From: Methanobacteriota archaeon
GTDB lineage: Archaea; Halobacteriota; Methanomicrobia; Methanomicrobiales; Methanospirillaceae
Length of the DNA: 5,206 nucleotides
Assembly (NCBI GenBank): GCA_009779205.1
Contig: WRER01000085.1
Location: 1 to 5,206, forward strand
Direction of reading: 5' to 3'
This document shows, piece by piece, positions 1-5,206 of the stretch. The stretch's first letter is position 1, and every line of letters begins with the position of its first letter. The position numbers and the translations under genes were made by a program. The notes beneath the pieces are model-generated. The model was not told the origin of the DNA. It made no database searches and saw only the letters and a list, made by a program, of their open reading frames with translations.

Positions 1-2
1 CT

Positions 3-890
3 CACGGCACAGGAAAGTCAGCAGCAATTGAGGCGACACTTTCTCAGATGTTTAGTGTTTCATCTGTCTCAGAGACCCTGAATGTAACAATTATCCAGAC
101 CGCTGATCTCATCGAGGGAAGAAAGGCATACTTTGAGAATGATGAACGTTTCATGCATATCTATAAAAAAGATGCTTCATTTCTTACAAATGTGAAGCAC
201 ATCATTAACTGGTATGCAGGAATAAAGCCAATTGACGCTGCATTTCGCGTCATTGTCTTTGAAGATGCACACACACTTCCACATGATATTCAACATGCAC
301 TGCGCAGGATTATGGAGCAGTACAGTGAGACATGCAGATTTGTATTCTGTACCAGAAATGCTTCGATTCTTATTTCTCCGATTCAATCGCGTTGCCTCCT
401 CCTTTATTTTGAGCCGATTTCTGAAGATTGCATTATTTCTGAACTTCAAAGAATACTAAACATAGAAAAACAAGGGGACGTTTCACTATCTGATGACGAT
501 CTGTTATTTCTTGCAAAGCGTGTTCGTGGCGATCTTCGCAGAGCCATTATGTGTGCAGAGGTTATGGTAACAACAGATGGTACAGTAACACCAGATGATC
601 TCGATCGTGATGAGATCTCACTCCTCTGTCAGGCTATGTTTCAGGCGATAATGGAGCATGACAGAGATGGTGCCGAGGAACGACTGCTTACACTTATGGC
701 AGAACATGGTCTTTCTGCCCGTGAAGTTTTAAAAGAATTCATGCAAACAATCCGCTCTATCTATAACCATCCAGATATTGTACGGCGTGTTGCAGAGGCA
801 GATGTCATGTTAACACATGCTTCAAATGAGTACGTGCAGATGAATGCGCTGCTGGCAGAGCTTTCATGCTGTTCATTTGAAGCTGTCTAA
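3..890 (+). CDS. Replication factor C small subunit-like AAA+ clamp-loader ATPase (5' partial)
   Basis: The reading frame is already open at base 3, so the ATG at 48 is internal; 295 codons plus TAA are visible, and roughly the first 45 residues are missing compared with the usual ~320 aa of archaeal RFC small subunits. RFC loads the PCNA sliding clamp on primed DNA using ATP. Seen: the end of the Walker A loop (HGTGKS, fragment residues 1-6); a Walker B-like FEDAH (86-90) followed by a typical RFC stretch HALRRIMEQYSETCRF; the arginine-finger box PIQSRC (126-131); sensor 2 GDLRRAI (176-182); and a helical collar-type C-terminus (~200-295). Odd: canonical Walker B is DEAD, but here the acidic pair reads E-D, and the sensor 1 Asn position is Arg (R118, with Asn next to it). 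Some euryarchaea (Methanosarcina, haloarchaea) have a second, divergent small subunit, and this is probably such a paralogue (inference). Family assignment is firm; the exact subunit name is not. Confidence 0.88.
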   Translation, partial: HGTGKSAAIEATLSQMFSVSSVSETLNVTIIQTADLIEGRKAYFENDERFMHIYKKDASFLTNVKHIINWYAGIKPIDAAFRVIVFEDAHTLPHDIQHALRRIMEQYSETCRFVFCTRNASILISPIQSRCLLLYFEPISEDCIISELQRILNIEKQGDVSLSDDDLLFLAKRVRGDLRRAIMCAEVMVTTDGTVTPDDLDRDEISLLCQAMFQAIMEHDRDGAEERLLTLMAEHGLSAREVLKEFMQTIRSIYNHPDIVRRVAEADVMLTHASNEYVQMNALLAELSCCSFEAV

Positions 891-1058
891 CCACAGCCTC
901 AATCTTTCATCTTATTTTCGCGAACTCAATCGAATGCTGTTAACCTAAATGCCGCAAAAATCAGCATGACTTAAACTTTTTCCAACTGAAAATAATTAAT
1001 TAAAGTGGCTTAATATGTCATTATGATATACAAACGTGCAATTTTGTGTAAGTCCTAT
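891..1058. other. AT-rich intergenic spacer with no recognisable gene
   Basis: This is the left part of the 429-base gap between the converging RFC-like gene and hisG. It has stops in all frames, including stops at 1011 in the frame of the kinase relic that follows. A pyrimidine-rich stretch (about 902-916) directly follows the RFC-like stop and could help end transcription, as T-rich DNA does in archaea, but there is no strong T-run or hairpin. Part of it may be kinase-gene sequence decayed beyond recognition (inference). Confidence 0.5.
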
Positions 1059-1256
1059 GAAGATGATGAGGTTGACATTCCCAATGCGTGTAAAGATAAC
1101 ATATTTGATAAGGATCTTGGCTAAAATATTGGCTTTGGATTGTTCCTCATTCGTGAGATCTTTTCACTAACAGGGATGGAGATGAAAGAATGTGGAATAC
1201 CTGACCGAAGTGCTCGGTTTGAGATGGCAGTTCCAGCTGGGTATTGGAAGTGGTAA
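1059..1256 (+). pseudogene. Relic of a sensor histidine kinase, C-terminal ATPase domain
   Basis: Translated from 1059, this reads EDDEVDIPN ... IFDKDLG, then TAA (1122-1124), then NIGFGLFLIREIFSLTG ... ARFEMAVPAGYWKW and a natural-looking stop at 1254-1256. It follows the C-terminal half of a HATPase_c domain: the N/G1 box (usually DDGxGIP), the spacer IFEKGFGKN, the G2 box TGLGLFLxREI, and the closing GARFEIxVP strand. The in-frame stop sits where a Lys codon (K of GKN) is expected, one substitution away from AAA. Both glycines of the G1 box are now Glu and Asp, each explainable by a single G-to-A change. The sensor, dimerisation and most of the catalytic domain are absent, and the frame is closed upstream at 1011. 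It cannot make a working kinase. The fragment is in the same orientation as the RFC-like gene. Similar PAS-type kinases are abundant in Methanomicrobia (family knowledge). Confidence 0.75.
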
Positions 1257-1322
1257 TGTACCCGCCTCCTGCTGCGGCAAGTAAAACCAAGAATCCACGG
1301 CCTTTAGGCGTGTAGAGTGTCA
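1256..1322 (+). mobile_element. Probable right-end remnant of an IS200/IS605-type (TnpB) element
   Basis: Directly after the kinase relic, the frame starting at 1256 ends AAASKTKNPRPLGV-stop (TAG 1313-1315), with the stop inside an imperfect hairpin: CCACGGCC-TTTA-GGCGTG (1295-1312), followed by GAGTGTCAAC. In archaeal IS200/IS605 elements the 3' end of tnpB typically runs into a hairpin of the form CCxCGGCC-TTTA-GGCCGxGG followed by a GTCAA-like end, and the reading frame commonly ends with a short Pro/Arg-rich tail over the hairpin. Here one stem base is missing and the distal side has changed, as expected of a decaying end. No TnpB catalytic domain or left end is visible, so this is at most a scar. 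The putative end overlaps the hisG stop codon (TGA, 1320-1322, minus strand). The hairpin could alternatively be a chance structure or help end hisG transcription. Confidence 0.4.
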
Positions 1323-2228
1323 ACGAATCAGACGATCGATTCCAAGAACTAAAATATCCTTTGCTCCTGCCAATTTTAACTGATGAATAAGTCGGTATAC
1401 TTCATCTTCTTTCACAACGGCATGAACTGCAACTTTTTTCGCTTCCGTGTCATCATCGGAAAAGATGTCCATAACGGTTGGGCCTCCAATGCCTGGAAGA
1501 ATCGCAACAACCTCATCCAGTCGTTCCCGTGTTACATTCATCATCATATAGCAGGAGTCTTTTGCGTGAATCACGCTCTCAAATGCAAGTTGCAGCTCAG
1601 CAATTTTCTTTTTCTTTCGCTGTAACGAACCACGATGAGCAATCAACATTGTGCTTGTTTCAAGCACGGTATCAATAATTCTCAAATGGTTCTGTCGCAG
1701 TGTCGTTCCAGAACTTGCAATATCAGTAATTGCATCAGCAATACCAAGATATGGTGTAATCTCACATGCACCACTTACTGATGTAATCTCTGGATGAACT
1801 CCATGTTTTTGAAAATACTGCCTTGTAATATGTGGAAATTCCGTTGTTACCCGCTTTCCACCCAGGTCTTTTGGATGAGTAGTATCTGAACTCTCCGGAA
1901 CCGCGAGCACAATACTGGCCTTTCCAAACCCAAGTGAGCACAGCACAGCAACATCAGAGCCTCGCTCCATTACCATATCATATCCCGTAATTCCAAGGTC
2001 ACAGACTCCTGAAGCGACATACTCAGGAATGTCAATCGGGCGGGAATAGAGCACATTCACATGAGGATCATGTGTCTTTGCCATGAGGCTTCTCCCTTCC
2101 CCCTCAATAATCCCAAGTCCTGAACGCTCAATCAAATTTTGGATCGGGACTGATATTCGCCCTTTGTTCGGAACTGCAATGCGAATTGAATCTATATTCG
2201 CCGCTTCATCAGCTAGTGTAGATGCCAT
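1320..2228 (-). CDS. hisG: ATP phosphoribosyltransferase, long form
   Basis: This enzyme joins ATP and PRPP to give phosphoribosyl-ATP, the first and committed step of histidine synthesis, in the cytoplasm. The 302-aa product has the N-terminal RIAVPNKGR signature (16-24), the GVCDLGITGYD substrate region (74-84), and the PRPP-binding loop DIASSGTTLR (169-178) preceded by GACEITPYLGIADAI. Residues ~225-302, including NVTRERLDEV and LPGIGGPTV (244-252), form the ACT-like C-terminal domain that marks the long, HisZ-independent form; in that form histidine binds there for feedback inhibition (family knowledge). The ATG at 2228 is the only ATG, GTG or TTG before the conserved N-terminus and gives a 13-15 residue leader longer than many homologues. 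No Shine-Dalgarno sequence precedes it; the 10 bases upstream are TTTTTTATAT. It lies 30 bases after metK and is probably co-transcribed. No other his gene is in the window. Confidence 0.95.
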   Translation of the reverse strand: MASTLADEAANIDSIRIAVPNKGRISVPIQNLIERSGLGIIEGEGRSLMAKTHDPHVNVLYSRPIDIPEYVASGVCDLGITGYDMVMERGSDVAVLCSLGFGKASIVLAVPESSDTTHPKDLGGKRVTTEFPHITRQYFQKHGVHPEITSVSGACEITPYLGIADAITDIASSGTTLRQNHLRIIDTVLETSTMLIAHRGSLQRKKKKIAELQLAFESVIHAKDSCYMMMNVTRERLDEVVAILPGIGGPTVMDIFSDDDTEAKKVAVHAVVKEDEVYRLIHQLKLAGAKDILVLGIDRLIR

Positions 2229-2258
2229 ATATAAAAAAGTGGATTGTCAGATTGATTA
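2229..2258 (-). other. metK-hisG junction: T6 tract and AT-rich start region without SD
   Basis: The 30 bases between the metK TAA and the hisG ATG contain a T6 run (2233-2238 on the minus strand) followed by ATAT directly against the start codon. There is no purine-rich ribosome-binding motif. The T-run could cause some termination after metK. The TATA-like run is too close to the ATG to act as the hisG promoter unless transcription starts inside the gene. An AT-rich unstructured start region, or translational coupling, is the likelier reading. Confidence 0.4.
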
Positions 2259-3464
2259 TTAGAACGTCTGCGCTTTTCCCTGAATAATACGCTCAGTAAC
2301 TGATGCGATATCAACAAGTCCGGCGTCAATGATGCCGTGAACATCCTTTTGAATCGAAGTGAATGAGGCCGGATCACGTGGAATAATACGGGCACTTGCA
2401 ACCAGGGGTTTATCAATTGGTGTCCCAATCTGTGACAAAAGCCGGATCTCGATCTCTTCAATGCCGTCAACGTTTTTCACACAAGCATGAGCAAGCTCAT
2501 GTGACAACACATTGTAGATCTTTCCAATATGGTTAATTGGGTTCTTTCCAGATGTTGCCTCCATACTCATTGGCCTGTGTGGAGTGATAAGCCCGTTTGC
2601 GCGGTTTCCACGTCCAACAGATCCATCATCACCCATTTCAGCAGAAGTTCCCGTCACCGTCAAAAACAAGCTGCACTCAGAGTCGCAGTCAGCAGTGTTT
2701 ACTTCAACCGTAACTGCTCTATCTGTAAGGTCCTTAGCAACCTTCGTTGCCTCATCAACCAGCTTTGAGCGGTAATCAACGTATTCATCAAGGCTGCTGA
2801 TGTACTTGTCAACCATCGCACAGCACAGCGTAAAGTTGATTTCATCCCCATTTCGAATGCCCATAATTTTAATATCTTGTCCATATGCAGGATATTTCGG
2901 GCGAAGTGTACTGTCGATATATGATGATATTGCCTGAATGCAATTTTCAGTCTCTGAAAAAGGAGCATATGAAACACCAAATGAGGTATCATTTGCCCGC
3001 CTGATCGCACCGGAATCTGGTTTAAACACATCACGAAGATCGGTTGAACCTGTTCCCAGGCGACAGTCTACAATGAGCTCTTTCTCAAGATTCAGTTCAG
3101 GAAGTATAGCTTGCAGATAGTCCTTCGCTGCTCCAATTGCTGTTACATCTGCTGGAAGAGCTGTTCCCTCAAATGATTTTGTTGCACGTCCAGTGAGCAG
3201 AATAAAAATTGGCTTTACTATTTTTCCGCCGCCAAATGCAGGGTGTGATTCACCGGCAACGATCTCACCCTGATCTGTATTGTGGTGCAGTACCCCTCCA
3301 CACTGCTCAATATACATATTACAAAGAGCTCTGCTCACTGACTCAGCAATGCCATCTGCAATACTGTCCGGATGTCCCAAACATTTTCGCTCGACTAATT
3401 CAATTTGCTGCTGCTCAATAGGCGTCTGATTCATCGCCTCAATAATGATATTTCGTGTCATCAT
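2259..3464 (-). CDS. metK: S-adenosylmethionine synthetase (methionine adenosyltransferase), archaeal type
   Basis: This enzyme makes SAM from methionine and ATP, releasing phosphate and diphosphate; SAM then serves methyl transfer and radical-SAM enzymes. The 401-aa protein is collinear with the archaeal AdoMet synthetase family (~400 aa), which is very divergent from bacterial MetK. Signatures seen: [24 protein letters not shown] (24-48), HHNTDQ (60-65), [11 protein letters not shown] (70-80), LGTGSTDL (136-143), [11 protein letters not shown] (158-168), and the long C-terminal box [20 protein letters not shown] (272-291) followed by [18 protein letters not shown] and HIGKIYN (312-318). Two ATGs are adjacent (3464 and 3461). 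TGAGG lies 4 bases before the first and 7 before the second, and homologues begin near MRNIIVE, so either could be used. Residue 28 is Cys where many homologues have Gly (RKGxGHPDS). The gene lies between xth (62 bases upstream) and hisG (30 bases downstream). The function is confident. Confidence 0.96.
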   Translation of the reverse strand: MMTRNIIIEAMNQTPIEQQQIELVERKCLGHPDSIADGIAESVSRALCNMYIEQCGGVLHHNTDQGEIVAGESHPAFGGGKIVKPIFILLTGRATKSFEGTALPADVTAIGAAKDYLQAILPELNLEKELIVDCRLGTGSTDLRDVFKPDSGAIRRANDTSFGVSYAPFSETENCIQAISSYIDSTLRPKYPAYGQDIKIMGIRNGDEINFTLCCAMVDKYISSLDEYVDYRSKLVDEATKVAKDLTDRAVTVEVNTADCDSECSLFLTVTGTSAEMGDDGSVGRGNRANGLITPHRPMSMEATSGKNPINHIGKIYNVLSHELAHACVKNVDGIEEIEIRLLSQIGTPIDKPLVASARIIPRDPASFTSIQKDVHGIIDAGLVDIASVTERIIQGKAQTF

Positions 3465-3468
3465 GTTT

Positions 3469-3473
3469 CCTCA
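3469..3473 (-). promoter_or_regulatory. Ribosome binding site of metK
   Basis: TGAGG on the minus strand pairs with the CCUC core of the archaeal 16S rRNA 3' end. It is 4 bases from the first ATG and 7 from the second; the second spacing is nearer the usual optimum and favours the start at 3461. Confidence 0.55.
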
Positions 3474-3514
3474 AGGGACTTGCATACTTCTGTACTGTTA
3501 TCTCATTCATCTTC

Positions 3515-3526
3515 AATAAACTTTCA
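3515..3526 (-). promoter_or_regulatory. Candidate BRE/TATA promoter for metK
   Basis: Read on the minus strand, TGAAAG (BRE-like, purine-rich) is followed by TTTATT (weak TATA-like), overlapping the last bases of xth. Transcription would start about 25 bases downstream, leaving a leader of roughly 25-30 bases that carries the metK Shine-Dalgarno. The match is weak and the AT-rich setting makes chance occurrence easy. Read-through from xth is the alternative. Confidence 0.25.
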
Positions 3527-4321
3527 TCAGAACAAGAGATCCAGTGTTACCGGGCAATGATCAGACCCGGTAATCTCAGTCAAAATGGATGCAGAACGAA
3601 CGGCATCTTGTAATGTCTTATACACAAAGAAATAATCAAGCCTCCATCCTACATTTCGCTCTCGTGCGTGGGTCTTGTAATCCCACCAGGTATAGTATCC
3701 GGGATCTTGCGTGAACAGACGCAGTGTATCGATAAATCCTGCCTCAATCAGTTGATCTATCCATGCACGTTCAATGGTTAAAAACCCGGATTTATGCGCA
3801 TTTTCAACTGGACGAGAGAGATCTCGCTCCATGTGCGCAGTGTTGACATCTCCACAGATGACAACCTTCTCCCCTGCTTTAGCTCGCTTTGTGACGTACT
3901 CTAAAAATGCATCATAATACCGGAGTTTATATGCAAGACGTTCTTCTGATGCACCTCCATTTGGAAAATATGCTGTACAGAGGACAAATTCATCATATTC
4001 TGCAATGATTGTTCTTCCTTCCTCATCAAATTCTGCAATACCAAGGGAGGTCTGCACAGATAATGGCTCTTTTCGTGTATAAAGCGCGACACCAGAGTAA
4101 CCCTTTCTTGTGGCCTGTGCAAAATAAGAAAAAAATCCAGAGACATGTGTGAGATGCTTTGGAAGATCGCGTGCATGAGCTTTTGTTTCCTGAATGCACA
4201 CGATATCCGGACCTTTATCTCGCAGAAATTGTTCAAAAGTTGTGCCTTTTGCATCGATTTCTTTTTTTGCTACTGCGCGAATGCCATTTACATTCCAAGA
4301 CATCAGCCTGTACTCGCTCAT
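3527..4321 (-). CDS. xth: Exodeoxyribonuclease III / AP endonuclease
   Basis: A Mg-dependent endonuclease/exonuclease/phosphatase-fold enzyme that cuts DNA 5' to abasic sites and trims 3' ends in base-excision repair. The 264-aa length is typical. Motifs in order: SWNVNGIRA (8-16, metal-site Asn10), IQETKA (43-48, catalytic Glu45), RKGYSGVALYTR (72-83), YFPNGG (118-123, Tyr118), ICGDVNTAH (155-163, Asp158 and Asn160), GWRLDYFFV (225-233, Asp229) and the closing GSDHCPV (252-258, Asp254-His255). All expected catalytic residues are present, so it should be active. The ATG at 4321 is the first possible start after the stop of the preceding small ORF. AGGA lies 10 bases upstream, a weak and distant Shine-Dalgarno, so the ATG at residue 7 (MSWNVNG) is a less likely alternative. 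The 66-base gap upstream contains TTTTATC and TATAC stretches that could include a promoter. Confidence 0.95.
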   Translation of the reverse strand: MSEYRLMSWNVNGIRAVAKKEIDAKGTTFEQFLRDKGPDIVCIQETKAHARDLPKHLTHVSGFFSYFAQATRKGYSGVALYTRKEPLSVQTSLGIAEFDEEGRTIIAEYDEFVLCTAYFPNGGASEERLAYKLRYYDAFLEYVTKRAKAGEKVVICGDVNTAHMERDLSRPVENAHKSGFLTIERAWIDQLIEAGFIDTLRLFTQDPGYYTWWDYKTHARERNVGWRLDYFFVYKTLQDAVRSASILTEITGSDHCPVTLDLLF

Positions 4322-4387
4322 GTCTGATCTTTCCTGAATGGAAACTTCTTCATGAAACGTGTAGTATACATGATAAAACAGATGTTT

Positions 4388-4570
4388 TTAATTTCCCTTG
4401 TATGCAATAACTGCAACTTCATTAATTCTGACACCTATAACTTTCTCCATAATTAACCATAAGCAATCGGTGATATCAGTTAATTGTGCCACCAGGGTTG
4501 GCACAACTTCATCATCATCGAAAATCTTGGCAATCATGCGGACGCGACTGGAACATTCTGTTTTTGTCAA
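4388..4570 (-). CDS. Small hypothetical protein (60 aa), probable TTG start
   Basis: I do not recognise this protein. The ORF starts at TTG (4570), preceded by GGTGG with 4 bases of spacing, a reasonable Shine-Dalgarno. An ATG at codon 12 (4537) is the alternative start and has no such motif. The product has an acidic turn (FDDDEVV, 18-24), an amphipathic stretch of alternating hydrophobic and polar residues (25-48), and a strand-like end (NEVAVIAYKGN). There is no signal peptide, transmembrane helix or zinc motif; the cysteines are at 6 and 36. Reasons to believe it is real: it fits neatly between the isomerase-like gene (27 bases upstream) and xth (66 bases downstream) on the same strand, has its own ribosome site, and has a balanced, protein-like composition. 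The antisense frame here is open too, which weakens the case. Its TAA lies in the same frame as xth with no other stop between them. Confidence 0.55.
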   Translation of the reverse strand: MTKTECSSRVRMIAKIFDDDEVVPTLVAQLTDITDCLWLIMEKVIGVRINEVAVIAYKGN

Positions 4571-4574
4571 ATGT

Positions 4575-4579
4575 CCACC
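4575..4579 (-). promoter_or_regulatory. Ribosome binding site supporting a TTG start
   Basis: GGTGG on the minus strand, 4 bases before the TTG at 4570, resembles the GGTG part of the archaeal Shine-Dalgarno consensus. It is the main sequence argument for the TTG start over the internal ATG at 4537. Confidence 0.4.
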
Positions 4580-4597
4580 AAATCATTTTATGGAGTT

Positions 4598-5206
4598 TTA
4601 CCCGATGTTAAAGCGTCGAAGTGCTTTGATGGCATCATATGCTCTTCGATAGGTTGGCATTTCCAGCACGCCGACAGCCCCGTTGGAATTCATTGCCTCA
4701 GAAACCAATGAGAAATCAATCGTTCCTTTGCCAATATCAAGATGTTCCGGAGTAGAACCATTATTGTCATATAAACAGACGTATCGGGAGGCTCCGTCGT
4801 ACAAGAATTCTTCTAAGCAATTATTCTGATGGGCATTTCCAATATCAAGAGAGAGAGGAACTATACTCATTGAAGAGAGTTCATCCGGCCTGCGCAGCAG
4901 TGCAAGATCTGTTTTCCCCGCATTTCGAACCATAAAAGTAATTCCAAGATTTTGTGCGGAGATCATCAACTCGGTAAGTGAACGAGAGAGTTGTTGTCTG
5001 GCTCGCGGAAGATCTGTTGGAAACGTAACATAGCCAGGGTGAATAATGACCTGAGCCCCAACTTCTGCTGCAACAGAAAAGCGCTGTCTGATTACATCAA
5101 CTGCCGCCTCTCGTATCGGTTCGATAATACTTGCAGGGTTAATATCTAATTGCTTGAGGAAAATTGCATATTTGTAGGGATACGACTCTAAAAGTTCGTG
5201 GTTCGA
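4598..5206 (-). CDS. Sugar phosphate isomerase/epimerase-like TIM-barrel protein (5' partial)
   Basis: The frame is open to the window edge: 202 residues plus stop are visible, and about 50-60 N-terminal residues are missing relative to the usual ~250-260 aa. The family (xylose isomerase-like / AP endonuclease 2 fold) contains metal-dependent sugar isomerases, epimerases and endonuclease IV. Seen in the fragment: VIIHPGY (53-59), SLDIGNAH (119-126), CLYDNNG (144-150), EHLDIGKGTIDF (154-165, matching the usual HLPIGxGxIDF), and GVLEMP (179-184) with the C-terminal Glu ligand. Two customary metal ligands appear replaced: the Glu of a xxEN strand end is Arg94 (MVRN), and the His of the usual HVHLHDN is Cys144. 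The Asp (121) and the last Glu (182) remain. The true substrate cannot be told from sequence. Being upstream of xth, it might suggest a repair role as in endonuclease IV, but the sequence looks more like the general isomerase branch (COG1082-type). Family confident, activity uncertain. Confidence 0.82.
   Translation of the reverse strand, partial: SNHELLESYPYKYAIFLKQLDINPASIIEPIREAAVDVIRQRFSVAAEVGAQVIIHPGYVTFPTDLPRARQQLSRSLTELMISAQNLGITFMVRNAGKTDLALLRRPDELSSMSIVPLSLDIGNAHQNNCLEEFLYDGASRYVCLYDNNGSTPEHLDIGKGTIDFSLVSEAMNSNGAVGVLEMPTYRRAYDAIKALRRFNIG

Noticed and set aside
1023..1121. A start at ATG 1023 giving a short peptide before the TAA at 1122
   Set aside because: The frame continues into kinase homology after the stop, so this is a broken gene rather than a new small protein; there is no SD or clear promoter.
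1262..1277. The CCGC-8-GCGG inverted repeat as a terminator
   Set aside because: A 4-bp stem with an 8-base loop and no T-run on either strand is too weak to call.
2699..3034. A 111-codon minus-strand ORF inside metK
   Set aside because: It is an out-of-frame shadow of the strongly conserved metK coding sequence.
3439..3510. A 23-codon minus-strand ORF starting at 3510 and overlapping the metK start, as a possible leader peptide
   Set aside because: It has no Shine-Dalgarno, only one Met codon, and no run of Met or attenuator-like hairpins; an ORF this short is expected by chance.
3901..4254. A 117-codon minus-strand ORF inside xth
   Set aside because: It lies in another frame of a gene with all its catalytic motifs intact; the composition is that of a shadow frame.
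4398..4652. An 84-codon plus-strand ORF across the xth/isomerase gap
   Set aside because: It is antisense to the small minus-strand ORF and overlaps the end of the isomerase-like gene. It lacks a clear ribosome site and its Ser/Thr/Ile-rich product resembles no family.
1..5206. CRISPR arrays, tRNA or rRNA genes, SAM riboswitch
   Set aside because: By eye there are no regularly spaced repeats, no tRNA cloverleaf or rRNA sequence, and the short metK leader has no room for a known SAM riboswitch.

Overview
The window looks like chromosomal DNA of a methanogenic euryarchaeon, most likely of the class Methanomicrobia (inference). The reasons are an archaeal-type methionine adenosyltransferase, a clamp-loader small subunit of the archaeal/eukaryal RFC family, a long-form HisG, and a decayed histidine-kinase tail of the type common in that group. 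Base composition is moderate, Shine-Dalgarno motifs are weak, and at least one start is probably TTG.

Layout. Bases 3-890 (+) are the 3' part of an RFC small-subunit-like AAA+ ATPase; the 5' end lies outside the window. Bases 891-1319 separate two converging genes and hold no intact gene. They do hold two molecular fossils: the last ~65 codons of a sensor histidine kinase ATPase domain with an in-frame stop (1059-1256), and directly after it what looks like the right end of an IS200/IS605-type (TnpB) element with an imperfect hairpin (about 1256-1322), which runs into the hisG stop codon. From 1320 to the right edge all genes are on the minus strand. In transcription order they are: a partial sugar-phosphate isomerase/epimerase-like TIM barrel (5206-4598), a small unrecognised 60-aa ORF (4570-4388), exodeoxyribonuclease III/AP endonuclease xth (4321-3527), archaeal S-adenosylmethionine synthetase (3464-2259) and ATP phosphoribosyltransferase hisG (2228-1320). 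Gaps are 27, 66, 62 and 30 bases, so some or all may be co-transcribed.

Functionally this is mainly housekeeping: DNA replication (clamp loading), base-excision repair (AP endonuclease), SAM synthesis and the first step of histidine synthesis. MetK and HisG both consume ATP in biosynthesis, but no single pathway unites the cluster. I found no evidence of a complete new defence, mobile or RNA system. The points most worth a second look are the altered ATPase motifs of the RFC-like protein, the two stacked relics, the small ORF before xth, and apparent loss of metal ligands in the TIM-barrel protein.
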